This document shows positions 47,401 to 56,373 of a stretch of 64,000 nucleotides of DNA, piece after piece. Each line of letters opens with the position of its first letter. Positions within the stretch are counted from its first letter, which is position 1. Under the pieces are notes generated by a model that saw only the letters and a program-made list of their open reading frames with translations, did not search any database and was not told where the DNA came from. Location of the stretch: NCBI GenBank assembly GCA_944474755.1, contig OX104115.1, positions 31,852,043 through 31,916,042 of the forward strand. Direction: 5' to 3'. Source of the DNA: Limnoperna fortunei. Lineage: Eukaryota > Mollusca > Bivalvia > Mytilida > Modiolidae. Position numbers and translations under genes: made by a program.

Positions 47401-50400
47401 CAATGGTGTATGCTAAAGGTGCTTAAAATATCATTATATCATTGTTTTACCACGTGGTAAAGAAATGATACATGTAAAACACAGTCGCGGTGAAATTAAG
47501 TCTATAAGCACCGGCGTGTTCCGGTCATTTAGGGATAGTGATAACTTTAGTTTATAAATATTTATTTATTTATTTACGTGAAACATCAAATAAAATCAAC
47601 ACTCATGTTTGCAGGGAATCGTCTACGTTGTTCAGGACAATAAGTGTGAAAAACATACGCTTACTGGCCCAATGCCAAGCAACTGTTTACCAGGTATGAG
47701 AAAATGATTATTTTATTTGATAAATAATAACCATGTTATAATTACAATACGAAGATGAACTACTTCAGATTTATTGAATGGTTCCTTAACTTCCAGTACT
47801 GCAGATATATTTAAAACGAGAACAATTTCGAAACAATTAACTGTGAGAAATGGAAAAGAATTTTGACTGCCACTGTTAAAGAATGAAGAAGTAAATAGGG
47901 ACGGACATTTTTACTATTTGTAGCGCTAAATATGCAAAAGAAGCAATAATAATTCGATTATGTTAGTAATGCTGTAGTTTTTCGTTGTACATGTATTTGC
48001 GCTCTTAACCTTATCAACTTGACTAATAGTCAGATTGTCGAATGTGTTTTTTAGACCAATTTTTACTCCATGATTCATTATATATGCCTAACGTTATGGA
48101 CTTCTTGTATGTTGACTCTCGTACTAATCTACTGAAGTGTATAGGACCAGAGTAGCTCTAGCACACAAGGACAAGATGTACAATGCCTCATGTTCACCAC
48201 AAGTGATGGGGATAAAACTCGTGTACCTCTGATCCTCATTCATAACCAGTTGCCCACTGTGACAGGTTGTCGGGTCAATTTGTCACACGAGATCTTTTGT
48301 TACTACCTTATGTAAACAGTACCAATGGTCAACTCCTTATTCAGAAATATCCAAATGCCTTCTAAACCATATAACAAATTTCTTTCGGCTATTAACAAAG
48401 AAGGAGCCCTTATTCAGACTAACCATTTGGCGTCTTTATGCAGAACTACCATGAGAACTTGAAAACTTACCCCTTTATACTGAATTCTAGTAGCCTCTTA
48501 CTGAAATAATCTGGAGGGCTTTCAATAATATAACTTGGATCTAATTAATTTTCGGACGATAGTCCGATTTGTCTCCTTAATTACTATACTAGCAAAACAA
48601 TGCAAAATGAAAGCAGAATGACGAATTCACACTGACACTTAGAAATAGAATCTCTGTAGACCACATTCAAAGGTAAACTAAATAAATTTCGGCACACAAT
48701 CAATACAAGTAATTTGTTGTTTTTTTTATTAAAAGACTGAAAATGTATTAGTATACTACACTTTTCGAACAAAGGTTATTACGAGATAGGACAATTGTTA
48801 GACAACATTTTTAGCGATATAACAATGTAAAATGAGTTCCATACCAACAATGCATAATTGAGTATACCGGTAATTTTCAGTAAAACTTTAGTTTTAAGTT
48901 TTTGACACTTACATTTTTTTTCTTAAAACAGGTAAACCATTTTTATGAAGGTCTTTCACATTTGATTGGAAGGCATTCTTGTATTAGTCATGATGATGAG
49001 GATTTGTTTATTTTCCTTCTGCGGAAGTTTGCCAAAAAGTGTTGCGACATATCATTTCAATACTTGGTAACATTAATTGGTCATATCCGGAGATGACAAG
49101 ACTGACGCTTTAAAACCGAACAGAGTTATCTGCCCTAACAAAAAACCCACGGTAGCAGATAAACTTGGAAAACGTAACCGATTCTCAAAATCTGGAGTGT
49201 ACAACATGTAGGCTGACCTATGGCGATGATTTTACACATATATTTTTTCAATCTACTTCCTATTGAGGTGTTTTTGACCCGAAGAGTGTCGCAACTCGTA
49301 ATTTTTTTCTCGAAAATCGTAAGTCTTAATGACTTTCGACCACTACCATTGATCCTAAGTGACATATATTTCATAAAAAATGTCAAGGTCAAAAATCAAG
49401 ATCACTTTTGGTTTTTTTAGCACTTTATCTCAAAAACCTTAAAAGATAGATGCATACAGTAATTGGAAAAATACCCCTCCCTTGAAGACGTTTATTGGAT
49501 CCAAACTGTTCGATTGATTGATTTATATAATATTTGCTTTACGTCCAGCAGTAATTCAGCTATAGTCATGATGAGAACAAGTTTAAACACAACCCCCCCC
49601 TACCAAGAAAAAGCGACAGGGTCTCCCCTATCCCCACCCGCGGACGCGCTGGGCTGCTCTGCGGGTCTAGCACTGGGAACCCTCCCACTATAGTCCCATG
49701 AACCCTTATTGAGTTAGTCTTTGATGCGTCAACCGGTCTTAGTTTATTACTAAAAACATTTATAGAGAATATAGTAAACATGAATATTTAGAGTGTTTTA
49801 TGAACTGTTTTCAAGTTATGGGCCTTGTTGCATTTCGATTCTTCGATTTTTTGCTTAAAACTTGAAAACAGTTAATATAGTAAACATGTTATAATTAAGT
49901 CTCTCAATTTAAGTCCAACGTCGTATCATTATAGCGGAAATTTTCAAAACAACGGTAATTACTAACAGTTTTCTTTTAATAACAAAACTCCCATACAAGT
50001 TTGCTGTGGTAATTATTAGGCATTTACCTTAAAAGAGTGTAATGGTAAAAGTCTGACATAATGACAGATATTTATTCCTGTCTAAAGATATTTGTACTTT
50101 TTGGCTTTGAAAGGGGCATGCATATGAGACTTCAAATTTTGTAGTCATGGATAATCAAAAATGAGTTAAACTCTATTTCCACATTGTTAGTACATGTTAA
50201 ATTTACTCTGTATACCATACAAAACCATTAATTTTTAGCAATTTTTAGCAATAATTGATAAAATAATGGACATGTAGTGAGTCCTAACAGTATGTAATTA
50301 TGTGCTAAGTGAAGACAACATATACGTTTTTACATATTTTGCTGCATGAAACAAAATGTGATGATTTTTAAAATGATTGAAATGATGTCACTTACACATT

Positions 50401-53011
50401 TATACATAAATTAGCAATTTCTTTTAAACTGGTACACTATTACATTTTCAAGAAAATGTGCAAAACTGTGATAGCCTGATGACAACTTTTCGAACCAATG
50501 TTAGAACAAAACTTCAACAAGTTTCCCACCTTTTCGTTTTGTTTAATTCTTAGATTTTCCACGTTTAAAGCTGCTGAGTCACATTTAGTGTTTTTCTGGA
50601 TGAAAAATTGAGTACACAGCTACATGTATTTCTGAACCATACTAATAATATAATAAGAAGACAATCAAATAAAAAATACCCAGATGTATGACAAAATAAG
50701 TTTGGATAAAATTAGTTTGGTCCACTCGAATTTGTGTACATGTTTTCAATATACTTTCTGCTTTGGCAGGCACATTCAAAATTTATTACGTACATTTAAC
50801 CGATACAATTTCCGATCGAAAGAAATCCATCTTTACTATCTAATCATGTTCATATGACAAGGGCACTAATTTTATATACTTACTTTGTGACCTAACGTGG
50901 TTTAAGAAATTGAAGATACTGATGTTTCCAGTGACATTAGAGGCCTGGCAAACGAAACTTCTAGCAATATTGCCAGTATCTAATTTCAGAAAAATTACGG
51001 AAAAGAAATGAATATCAATGCAAAAACAGCGATTTATTAGACATATGAGAAGACGAAATATGAAAAATACACTTTGGGAGCAGTAAAACATCATAACATG
51101 TACATGTAACATGGTTCTGTTTATATTATGTTGTTTGTTTGATTATGTTTAACGCCATTCAGCAATTTGGCAGCTATATCATGGCGTATAGTTTTTATTG
51201 GGGAGGAAGCCGGAGTACCCGTAGAAAACCCCCTTCCTATGTTAGGAAAACTGGCAATCCTTGTCAATTAAGATTGGAGTCGAATACACCATGCCTGCAG
51301 TTAGAATCGAACCCGCAATCTCGGTGTCCACAGACCACGTGATCAACAGTAGATAACTAAATAACCACTCGGCCACTGAGGCCCCTTGTTTATATTAAAA
51401 TAGGTCATTTTTGGTATATCGTGTAGTATACATATGTGATATTATGAGCTGTCAAGTACTTACAGTTTCAAATAATCACTTTTGAGCGGACACTGGAAAG
51501 ACCTTACAATTACTTTTGTTTGAATTACGTAGTAGCCGAGTTGAACTTTATACATCGCTCTGAAAAGGAAAAGCGAAATTCCCTGCCTTTTCCTGTAAAT
51601 AAATTGCAAATACCAGTAATATCTTTAAACGTCATAGATCCACATTGTTTTTGATATAGCGTCAGAAAATTTGGGAGAACTAAATACAACTTTTTATTTG
51701 ATTATGTCCATGTATCAGAAATATAATTCTGCAAAAATCTTTAAATATTTTCAACTTAGGGGCCTGTATGAATGATACACCTCAATAACGTTATAGAAAT
51801 ATTGCTGACATTTATGTATAAAATATTTTATTTTAGGAATGAAATCTAGGATATATTAAAGTATTATATTCACTTTTTTATAACCATTCAAAACAGATGG
51901 TGCAATACAGATTATTAAAGATCACCTCGGAGCTGACAATGAAATATTGCCTGTTAACCGGTATGTGTACAAACAGCCATCACGGAACATTACGGATACT
52001 GTGTTCGTCACAGAACAAAACTGTTATCCAGTTCTGTATACACAGACGATGTTTGATGGTTGGTATATTACAGTGTAGTTGTCAAGAAATTTACATAAAC
52101 ACAATAGATGTTGTATTATTTGTTAGAAAGAATAACTAGCACCAATCACATTATCGTCCGCTATTTTTCAGTACCTTTTTCAGTATCCTAGACGGAAATT
52201 GTCGAAAAAATGCTCCGATTATATTGGTACTTTTAAGTTGTATACGTTTTATATTACACAAGAAAATATTTCGTCTCCGAACATAAGCGTTGAGAACAAA
52301 CATGAACATATTACTAGTTAGACTGAAATCGATTAATTTGTTGGTTATTAATGTATTTATGCACTGAAAGCTATTTTCAATATAAAATAAACATCAGTAA
52401 GTAGAAATGGTCGAGATATCAGAATTATATCCGTTATAAAGATGGAAGGAAAATGATGAAAACCATGAAAATGTAGGCAAAATGAGGTAACAATTTGGTC
52501 AATGTATATTTAATCAAATACATTTAGGTAGAACCGTCGAACAAATGCTAATTTCCGGAATGTCACTTGGAATCAAGAATCCAGACATATTCAATGTACC
52601 TGATGTGTGTAAAAATGCTGTACCACATGGCAAGGTATTTATTTGATTTCATTTTTAAGGTTAAATCTTTTTTAATGAAATGGAAAACAAACGCAGGTGA
52701 TAAGAAACTTTAAATGAATATTTTGTTTCTTACAGACATCAGACAGTCAAATGCTAATCATAATTTAACTATATTAATTATAGCAAATGTAGGTTCAAAA
52801 AGAAATTGTCAAATTGTAGTTGCCGGCAGGATGTCCTCGACTCCGAGTATAATTGACAAGGATTACAAGTTTTCCTGCTGTAGTCGTGTTGTTTACAGGG
52901 TACTCTTTCTCCCCTATTTTTTATTATGTTGGTTTATTTACTTTTAACATGTTCTTTTTTATCTTATCACAGGAATTCAGAATGAGACGACTGTTTTACT
53001 GGTTTCAGTAA
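31049..53011 (+). CDS. Ependymin-related secreted protein, six-exon gene model (joined coding length 657 nt)
   Basis: Joining 31049-31201, 46710-46826, 47615-47693, 51897-52058, 52528-52634 and 52973-53011 gives an uninterrupted 218-residue protein. Residues 1 to about 20 are a signal peptide, so it is secreted. The mature part opens with PCCFPQKFEG, the typical start of ependymin-related proteins. It continues with a GIVYVV..NKC core at 91-101, SNCLP at 112-116, a LGADN segment near 127-132, a QNCYPV motif at 157-162, and GIKNPDIFNVPDVC at 185-198, matching the family's 'GI.DP..F..P..C' end. Cysteines at 101, 114, 159 and 198 fit the family's disulfide pattern. Sequons lie at N55 and N147. 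Ependymin-family proteins are extracellular, often Ca- or lipid-binding, and are expanded in molluscs; a specific role here is not known. The exon 4 donor is weak; the others are consensus-like. Length is typical of the family. Confidence 0.87.
31240..33420. other. Intronic DNA without genes apart from the palindrome
   Basis: No exon or transposon coding remnant is recognised on either strand. Short open frames at 31857-32111 and 32168-32356 (the latter runs into the palindrome) are chance. Confidence 0.5.
32324..32459. repeat. 136-bp perfect palindrome centred on a (TA)n tract
   Basis: 'attgatttgatttaaaaact' through 'catgtattattaata' on the left is mirrored exactly by 'tattaataatacatg' through 'agtttttaaatcaaatcaat' on the right, with about 50 bp of TA dinucleotides in the middle. 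Outside the arms the sequences differ. It would form a long cruciform and is an unstable structure. Confidence 0.93.
33424..33498 (-). mobile_element. 5'-truncated SINE tail
   Basis: 'tgtttgtttgattgttgttt', 'taacgccacttacaacaatt' and 'tttcagctatatcatggcat' match the SINE 3' end and stop at 'ccagtttttat'. The rest of the element is absent. Confidence 0.8.
33515..34900. repeat. Three ~460-480 bp tandem repeats ending in a Helitron-like 3' terminus
   Basis: The phrase 'ggattgctttgaaactttgc' near 33676 recurs diverged near 34145 and 34605. Each copy also has 'cctctaccaagtttgcac', 'catggc..cagac', 'aggaaaaccgaagaga' and 'aggagttactgcccttt'. The array ends with a hairpin (AGAGGC at 34879, GCCTCT at 34893) followed at once by CTAG and a T, matching the Helitron rule of a 3' hairpin, CTRR and insertion before T. 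A clear 5' TC end was not found. Overlapping open frames at 33534-33900 are repeat sequence. Confidence 0.7.
35484..35622. repeat. Foldback hairpin, 139 bp (MITE-like)
   Basis: 'cacatactgcttgttgtaga' and 'gggtgttacgccagagta' are mirrored by 'tactctggcttaacaccc' and 'tctacaacaagcagtatgtg', arms of about 38-39 bp with one mismatch. The roughly 60-bp loop contains 'atatatcacctgag'. One arm's inner part recurs at 44276-44325. It lies 0.75 kb downstream of the DUF3504 remnant in that gene's direction. Confidence 0.9.
36375..36944 (-). pseudogene. DUF3504 / Crypton-type tyrosine-recombinase-derived protein remnant
   Basis: From an ATG at 36944 (MANFKDVD, then a stop) the minus strand reads, across at least one frameshift, a protein with FYASARKQDGSS..KNTLFSL. 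It continues through IKSDNEFTTLSSV, KGLGGTEHKPVICPENL, TPTGLLHKTWFDVIRYL, RGRENYEKMLRDTF and DKKGRRYVLQ. This is the signature order of DUF3504, the domain derived from Crypton recombinases and found in ZMYM2/3/4 and QRICH1 and in many bivalve transposons. The family link is from memory of these motifs. It has stops and frameshifts and is not functional. Repeated GATATATC words lie on both sides (35640s and 37025-37080) and may mark the element's ends. Confidence 0.78.
37020..37092. repeat. GATATATC-rich patch near the DUF3504 remnant
   Basis: 'gggtgatatatcctgag', 'gatgatatatcgtgg' and 'gagtgatatatcgttgc' put three GATATATC words in about 60 bp. The hairpin at 35484 carries the related 'atatatcacctgag'. 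A terminal or subterminal region of the same mobile element is a reasonable guess. Confidence 0.45.
37093..38019. other. Intronic DNA, no feature seen
   Basis: Only short low-complexity open frames; nothing recognised. Confidence 0.5.
38025..38235 (-). mobile_element. tRNA-derived SINE, 3'-damaged
   Basis: 'ggggaggaagccgacatacc', 'acctgcggtaggaaaactgc', 'gtgagaatcgaaccc' and 'accttaaccactcgg' follow the SINE consensus in reverse orientation. The 3' tail is degraded near 38025-38050. The tRNA-like head is present but mutated. Confidence 0.85.
38236..40440. other. Intronic DNA, no confident gene
   Basis: Translations around 40070-40110 ('NKEARVRK' on the plus strand) resemble a coiled-coil stretch that could belong to an upstream exon of the transposase at 40457, but this is too short to call. 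The open frames at 38659-39109 are not recognised. Confidence 0.4.
40440..41094 (+). pseudogene. PIF/Harbinger-like (DDE_Tnp_4) transposase pseudogene
   Basis: Two open pieces joined by a frameshifted middle show the family order. First is a helix-turn-helix-like VPTVSTVLNGVAKYMYARL and YWPHRSII, then FPVCLTVLNCTEI. Here the usual DCTE has become NCTE, so the first catalytic Asp is lost. The middle (about 40700-40815) reads YDPRGSTIIFVSDVMS..SDNEIVRQSGF with the second Asp. The last part reads MADKSFVIE, LNIPPVASSAKPFSEAEV, then RIHTERAINQIK with the catalytic Glu (normally HVERAI). These motifs are characteristic of DDE_Tnp_4 transposases of the Harbinger/ISL2EU kind. It is inside intron 1 on the same strand as the host gene. 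The element's ends were not found. Confidence 0.85.
42030..42650. repeat. Probable foldback repeat within the helicase intron
   Basis: 'ttaccaaattggaccacatc' and 'caaaacggaccaacg' near 42035-42075 are partly mirrored by 'aaggtccgttttggtataga' near 42565 and 'aatccgttttggttgtgg' near 42610-42635. The inside is very A+T-rich. Similar words (acggaccgt) occur at 35095-35150. A non-autonomous element about 0.6 kb long is likely. Confidence 0.45.
42831..42922 (+). mobile_element. 5'-truncated SINE fragment
   Basis: 'ctggtactctggcgtcctttt', in pieces, 'ccaataaaacctggacgcca' and 'gctgaaggtggtgttaaaca' are the 3' half of the SINE in plus orientation, ending 'caaacaaac'. It is joined directly to the stray transposon terminus at 42805-42830. 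Confidence 0.75.
44274..44330 (+). repeat. Motif shared with the 35484 hairpin
   Basis: 'tgtagaggatgttacgccag' followed by 'agtatctcacgaggtagata' and 'tatcc' matches 35497-35545 with about two differences in 45 bp. It lies about 200 bp past the end of the helicase pseudogene. Confidence 0.85.
44525..44615 (+). mobile_element. 5'-truncated SINE fragment
   Basis: 'ttttctccaggtactctgtcc', in pieces, 'aataaaaaatggacgatatgg' and 'gctgaaagtttcattaaaca' correspond to the SINE 3' half in plus orientation, strongly diverged. Confidence 0.65.
44930..45570 (-). pseudogene. Unidentified coding remnant of the RecQ-bearing element, split by a SINE
   Basis: On the minus strand, 45455-45565 reads open as PNIYLHGGTVHNIPNDN followed by LVELLVQGIKNVYAQGYN. 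After the SINE, 44935-45210 reads open for about 90 codons: SSYKKSKIVIKAALSTQIQE, later AAIVSELNYARVFDYILGRE, later IDNLYKWITENKEQ. The composition and uninterrupted frames look coding. 'GG..HNIPND..VE' followed by a helical segment is reminiscent of DUF6589-type proteins found with transposons in invertebrates, but I hold that only loosely. It is convergent with the helicase and inside the same inverted ends. Confidence 0.5.
45212..45445 (+). mobile_element. tRNA-derived SINE inserted in the coding remnant
   Basis: 'ggccttggcgaccgagtggt' (A-box-like), 'gcgagttcgagtctc' (B-box-like), 'ttaattgacaaggatttcca', 'ccaataaaaacaggacgc' and 'gtttaaaacacaattcaaac' cover the whole element in plus orientation. 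Target-site duplications are not clear. It separates two open pieces of the minus-strand remnant, so it arrived after that gene was present. Confidence 0.88.
46710..46826 (+). CDS. Ependymin-related gene, exon 2
   Basis: Residues 52-90 (GKFNRSVDYVGKKDAISYLY onward to FDYQN). Acceptor 'tgtcttcag', donor GTAAGT, phase 0 at both ends, 39 codons without a stop. It corresponds to the family's first beta-strand region. Confidence 0.87.
47615..47693 (+). CDS. Ependymin-related gene, exon 3
   Basis: Residues 91-116 plus one base: GIVYVVQDNKCEKHTLTGPM then PSNCLP. It carries the G-I/V-x-Y-x-I/V core and two conserved cysteines. Acceptor 'tgtttgcag', donor GTATGA. Confidence 0.9.
47694..48935. other. 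Intron 3, first part, no feature seen
   Basis: A 'gactgccactgttaaag' fragment near 47864 belongs to the 60190 repeat family. Otherwise nothing recognised. Confidence 0.5.
48940..50760. repeat. Dispersed single copy of the 23-kb unit joined to the 20.4-22.2 kb repeat
   Basis: 48940-49500 follows the 1.1-kb unit ('aaggtctttcacatttg', 'aagtttgccaaaaagtgt', 'taattggtcatatccggaga', 'aagtgacatatatttcataa', 'gtcaaggtcaaaaatcaag'). The SINE-like fragment at 49510-49700 interrupts it. 49790-50760 then follows 20650-22200 ('ttaaaacttgaaaacagtta', 'gtactttttggctttgaaag', 'attgataaaataatggacat', 'acaaaataagtttggataaa'). The two parts together suggest a longer ancestral element. Confidence 0.8.
49510..49705 (-). 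mobile_element. SINE-like element, second family
   Basis: 'gattgatttatataatattt', 'gctttacgtccagcagtaat' and 'tcagctatagtcatga' form the tail. The body contains 'cgcgctgggctgctctgcgg' and 'gtctagcactgggaaccctc', words shared with 60390-60440 and 9660-9710. The G+C-rich body stands out from its surroundings. Confidence 0.65.
51129..51386 (-). mobile_element. Full-length tRNA-derived SINE with exact target-site duplication
   Basis: All parts are present: tRNA-like head from about 51385, 'gaggaagccggagtaccc' body, and tail 'taaacataatcaaacaaaca'. An exact 11-bp repeat, 'tgtttatatta', flanks it (51118-51128 and 51387-51397). It lies in intron 3 of the ependymin-related gene, antisense to it. The 51139-51342 open frame is SINE sequence. 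Confidence 0.93.
51897..52058 (+). CDS. Ependymin-related gene, exon 4
   Basis: Completes residue 117 (Asp) and codes 118-170 plus one base: GAIQIIKDHLGADNEI onward to NCYPVLYTQTMFD. The QNCYPV motif is diagnostic. Acceptor 'caaaacag'. The donor inferred from phase is GTTGGT at 52059, which is weak; a GTATAT donor four bases later would put exon 5 out of frame. Confidence 0.83.
52528..52634 (+). CDS. Ependymin-related gene, exon 5
   Basis: Residues 171-206: RTVEQMLISGMSLGIKNPD then IFNVPDVCKNAVPHGK. The 'GI.(D/N)P.(V/I)F..P..C' signature closes the family domain. Acceptor 'acatttag', donor GTATTT. Confidence 0.88.
52785..52920 (+). mobile_element. Partial SINE in intron 5
   Basis: 'ggcaggatgtcctcgactcc', 'gtataattgacaaggattac' and 'aagttttcctgctgtagtcg' match the SINE body in plus orientation. 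Head and tail are missing. Confidence 0.65.
52973..53011 (+). CDS. Ependymin-related gene, exon 6 (terminal)
   Basis: Twelve residues, EFRMRRLFYWFQ, and a TAA stop, after acceptor 'ttatcacag' in phase 0 with exon 5. It is short and not conserved in the family, so it is the least certain exon. An ATTAAA about 55 bp after the stop could serve as a polyadenylation signal. Confidence 0.65.
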   Translation, partial: EFRMRRLFYWFQ

Positions 53012-53885
53012 TATGGAGACTGAATTCTCACTGATTGCTTTTAAACATGAATGTTATATTTTGCTATTAAAGAAGCTGAAGCTTATCATATATGTGCATT
53101 GTAACAACTCGTTTTCCGATATTTATCTACTAAATTTTTGACATCGTTTTAATGTCGATGTTCTAGGAAATGTATAAACGTATACTAGAACAATCATTTT
53201 TCCTCGGTTTATTTGTACTTTTCGGCATAAAAAATGTCTAACCAATCATTAAATCAGTTAGCAATAAGACTGCATGATATAATTGCAATGATAATACGAA
53301 TATAGGCGCGCCCACATTTCATGATTCATGACGTTACTTTCACCCTAAAAGTGCATTTGCTTTCTTGCGTAAAAACTAAAAAAAACTGAAAAACTGTTAG
53401 TAGATTTGTTCTGTGGCAAACATTACATTTCAATGTTATACAAAGGAAACGTTTAAACGTAATATTCAATATGTATAAAGCTATTATATTTTTAGTGATA
53501 AACAGAATAGAATATCATCAGATTTTTTCCACACAGTGTTGGTGTGCGTAAGGCAGGGTAATTTTTTTTTTCTTTTTGTAATATTGTTTGTGAAGGATTA
53601 CTTTACCAAATTACAAGGTTTACCTCCGGATAATTAAAACAGACATTTTATACTAAATTTCACATTTATTTTGAATTATTTGTCATATGATATGCTGGTG
53701 GTACTGTAATTTTTTTCTGAAACAGAAGAAGGTACATGTATGCAATTTTCTTTATATATTTCCAACTTATCGTTTATGGAAGTATGTGTTACAAAACAAA
53801 ACTTATGGTGTTAGAAAAATGAAATCCAAGGAAAACTTTGAATTTACACTTCTATTTTTTAAGTTGATGTTGTAGAATCTTTCTT
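53012..53885. other. No gene seen
   Basis: A+T-rich 3' flank of the ependymin-related gene; the open frame at 53687-53875 is not recognised. Confidence 0.5.
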
Positions 53886-53889
53886 ATTT

Positions 53890-54720
53890 CTAGTTGTTTT
53901 TATTTTAATTTAAAGGCAATGCAAAAAATGTTATACGTCAAAAACAAAATTCTTTATATATAAATTATATAAGAAAGGAAAGTTTCGCAATTGATCTACA
54001 ATTAAAGTTATTTGACTCTCTGGTACGACCTATTCGTTTTGTATGGTTTGGGGTTATGAAGATTTAAAACTATTTAATTTGGTTCATATGAAATTTGCAA
54101 AGAATTTTACAAGTAAGACCTACTAGTCCAAATTTCATAATATATACTGATTTACAAAGATTTTCTCTTGCACTTCGCGTTAAACAGAGAATGATATATG
54201 TTGATGTAAAATTAATCAACTGATTTTAAAATTAATGAACCAAGAACAGTGCAATTTTAAAGGGTTTATTTTGTTGATTCAGTTTTGAATAAAGTGGATT
54301 TTGAGCATGTTTTATAAATCTGTAAGAATTTGTTGATAAATGTTTTGCGAAACATGTGGATGGCCAAATTTATTAACCATTGGGTGCGTGAACAATTTCA
54401 TAATCATTTCAAAGTACGTGGTTTGGAAAATTATCTAATTAGGTAGTTAGAAAGTAAACGAATATGGATTTTAACAAATAGATTTCAAACTTGCATATTC
54501 CCGCTGAAACTGGAAGATGGAGACATACTCTTAAGCTGGACAGAAAGTATTCTGTGAAATAAAGAAGAAATTTGTGATGAATTTCACTATGTGTTTAAAT
54601 GATCACATGATTGTTGTAAGCTTAAATGAAGCCAACTTGTGCCAGATTATTATTTAAAATTTCAAATAGTTTAAGATGTAAGAGATTCTTTCAATTGTAT
54701 ATAACAGTGGTCTATATTCC
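53890..54720 (+). pseudogene. LINE ORF2 C-terminal fragment
   Basis: In shifting frames the plus strand shows the post-RT domain of a bivalve-type LINE. It begins 'SQLIYN..LTLWYDLFVLYGLGL'-like sequence near 53985-54050, the counterpart of 'LFDSLVRPILLYGSEVWG'. It continues with KFAKNF(Y)..VRPT.PNFIIYTDLQRFSLALRV-like parts near 54090-54185, PAETGRWRHTLKLDRKYS near 54500-54550, and ICDEFHYVFK near 54570-54600. Frameshifts and stops are many. It may be the same family as the RT fragment at 14750-15320. Confidence 0.65.
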
Positions 54721-56373
54721 TATTATTTTAAGTTATATATATTTTAGCACCATTTTATTATATTGCTTTTATATGACAATGATAATCAAATTATGTCTAT
54801 ATCTGTTAGTTTTGTTGATATTCCTATTATAGTATTTTAGTGCAAACTGTATAAAATGTATACTTAGTATACTCGTTTAACACGTTTGATTTTTTGCTGC
54901 TCATGTCAAATATGTCATAAATATGCCGACTGTTTAATTGGAGATGATCTAGACCGGATATTAGAAGATACAAAAATTGAACAACACACTGTTTTTGAAA
55001 TCGCTATGTCCAGGAAGTTAATGGGAAAAATTAACAATGTTGCCTCCAAAACATCACTTGACCAAAGCAAACGTAGAAAAACAGCTATAATATCTTTCTG
55101 TTGCAGATAAAATAGCACTCTTCTCAAAGAAGGTACAGTGATAAAAAAATGTGATATTTAAAAGACAAGAATCAATCATATCAAACAAAAAGTTCTATAA
55201 TACAATAGCCGTGACCATACTTACAGCACAATGCTTTCAATTTAATGATACGTTGTTTTATTTACAAAAAAAGCAAATAATAACGAAATAATAACCAGGA
55301 TGTTGATGAAAATCCCAACGAAATACATGACAACCAAACTGCACCTTAAAATCTCATGACCACAGAAACCGAACACGAGGATTCAGTTCAGGAATCTCAA
55401 TGTCATTTTGATGTGTACATCTACATTGTAAGGGTTCACAGTGGCTCACCCACAGAACCGCCAAGCGCGTCCCAAACTGGCGGATAAAAAATGTCCTCTC
55501 GTTGTTGGTTTGTCGGGTCATAACACGGAACGCCTGACAGCGGACTACAAACGTGTTCGAGAGTGCCATGCTTCTTGCACGATAGGGACCGTTTTTTGTA
55601 AATACTGAAAAGAGCAGGCTCATTGTTTCTGCTTAAAAAGGCGAAATTTTCCGACCCTTCCTATTCCCATACTTTTCCCCAGTGGCAGTCAAAATTGTTT
55701 GCCCTTTGGTCCATCTTGTTTGGTTGATTTATTGTTTGTTTACTTGTTCTCTTATATACAGCTGGACGTATAGCAAATATTTAATCAATCAATCAGACTT
55801 GGTGTGACAGATATATTCTGTTGTCTGTCATGCAGATCTGTTGATAACATGTTTTCTTGTGGCTGCAGTGTTGTTTAGATGTTAAGTATGTTCATGTTAA
55901 GACATGTAGCTAAAAGTTAACGAAAACCGGTTTAAAATAGGTAGTCTACTAGGAGTCGATTGAAGACTTATGTAAATTTTAGGCATGTAAATAACAATAA
56001 ATAACAATACAGATAAGCAATTACCCTAATATGAGGAACCTTTAATGGCATCTTGATTGACTTAATACCTACCTACCTTTCTCCCCTAACTCTACTCCCT
56101 CCTCCTAAGCCACTGGTGAAATTTGAACAATATTTGGTATGGATGATTGAGCCTTTGAACTGTTTTACGATACCCTCACTCTTAGCAAGACTTTTAACAT
56201 TAGGAAAAAATTATTATTCTTTATATCCGGATATAGACAAACATATACAACGCAAACCACAAAAAACAGAAAGTGAGTAACCCGAATCAAATAAAAAACA
56301 TGGGTGCACTCAGGTGTTTCGGACGAGTAAGCAGTGCCTGTCTCTTAATAGTCAGTCAAGTTGTCATGTCTAG
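54721..56373. other. No supported gene
   Basis: Overlapping open frames at 54886-55127 (both strands) and a minus-strand frame at 55354-55623 in a less A+T-rich patch have no recognised domain or splice partners. SINE-like tail words occur at about 55720-55795. Confidence 0.45.

Noticed and set aside
55354..55623. 89-codon minus-strand open frame in a less A+T-rich patch
   Set aside because: It ends in a stop but shows no domain, signal or splice partner; the higher G+C content alone lengthens chance frames.
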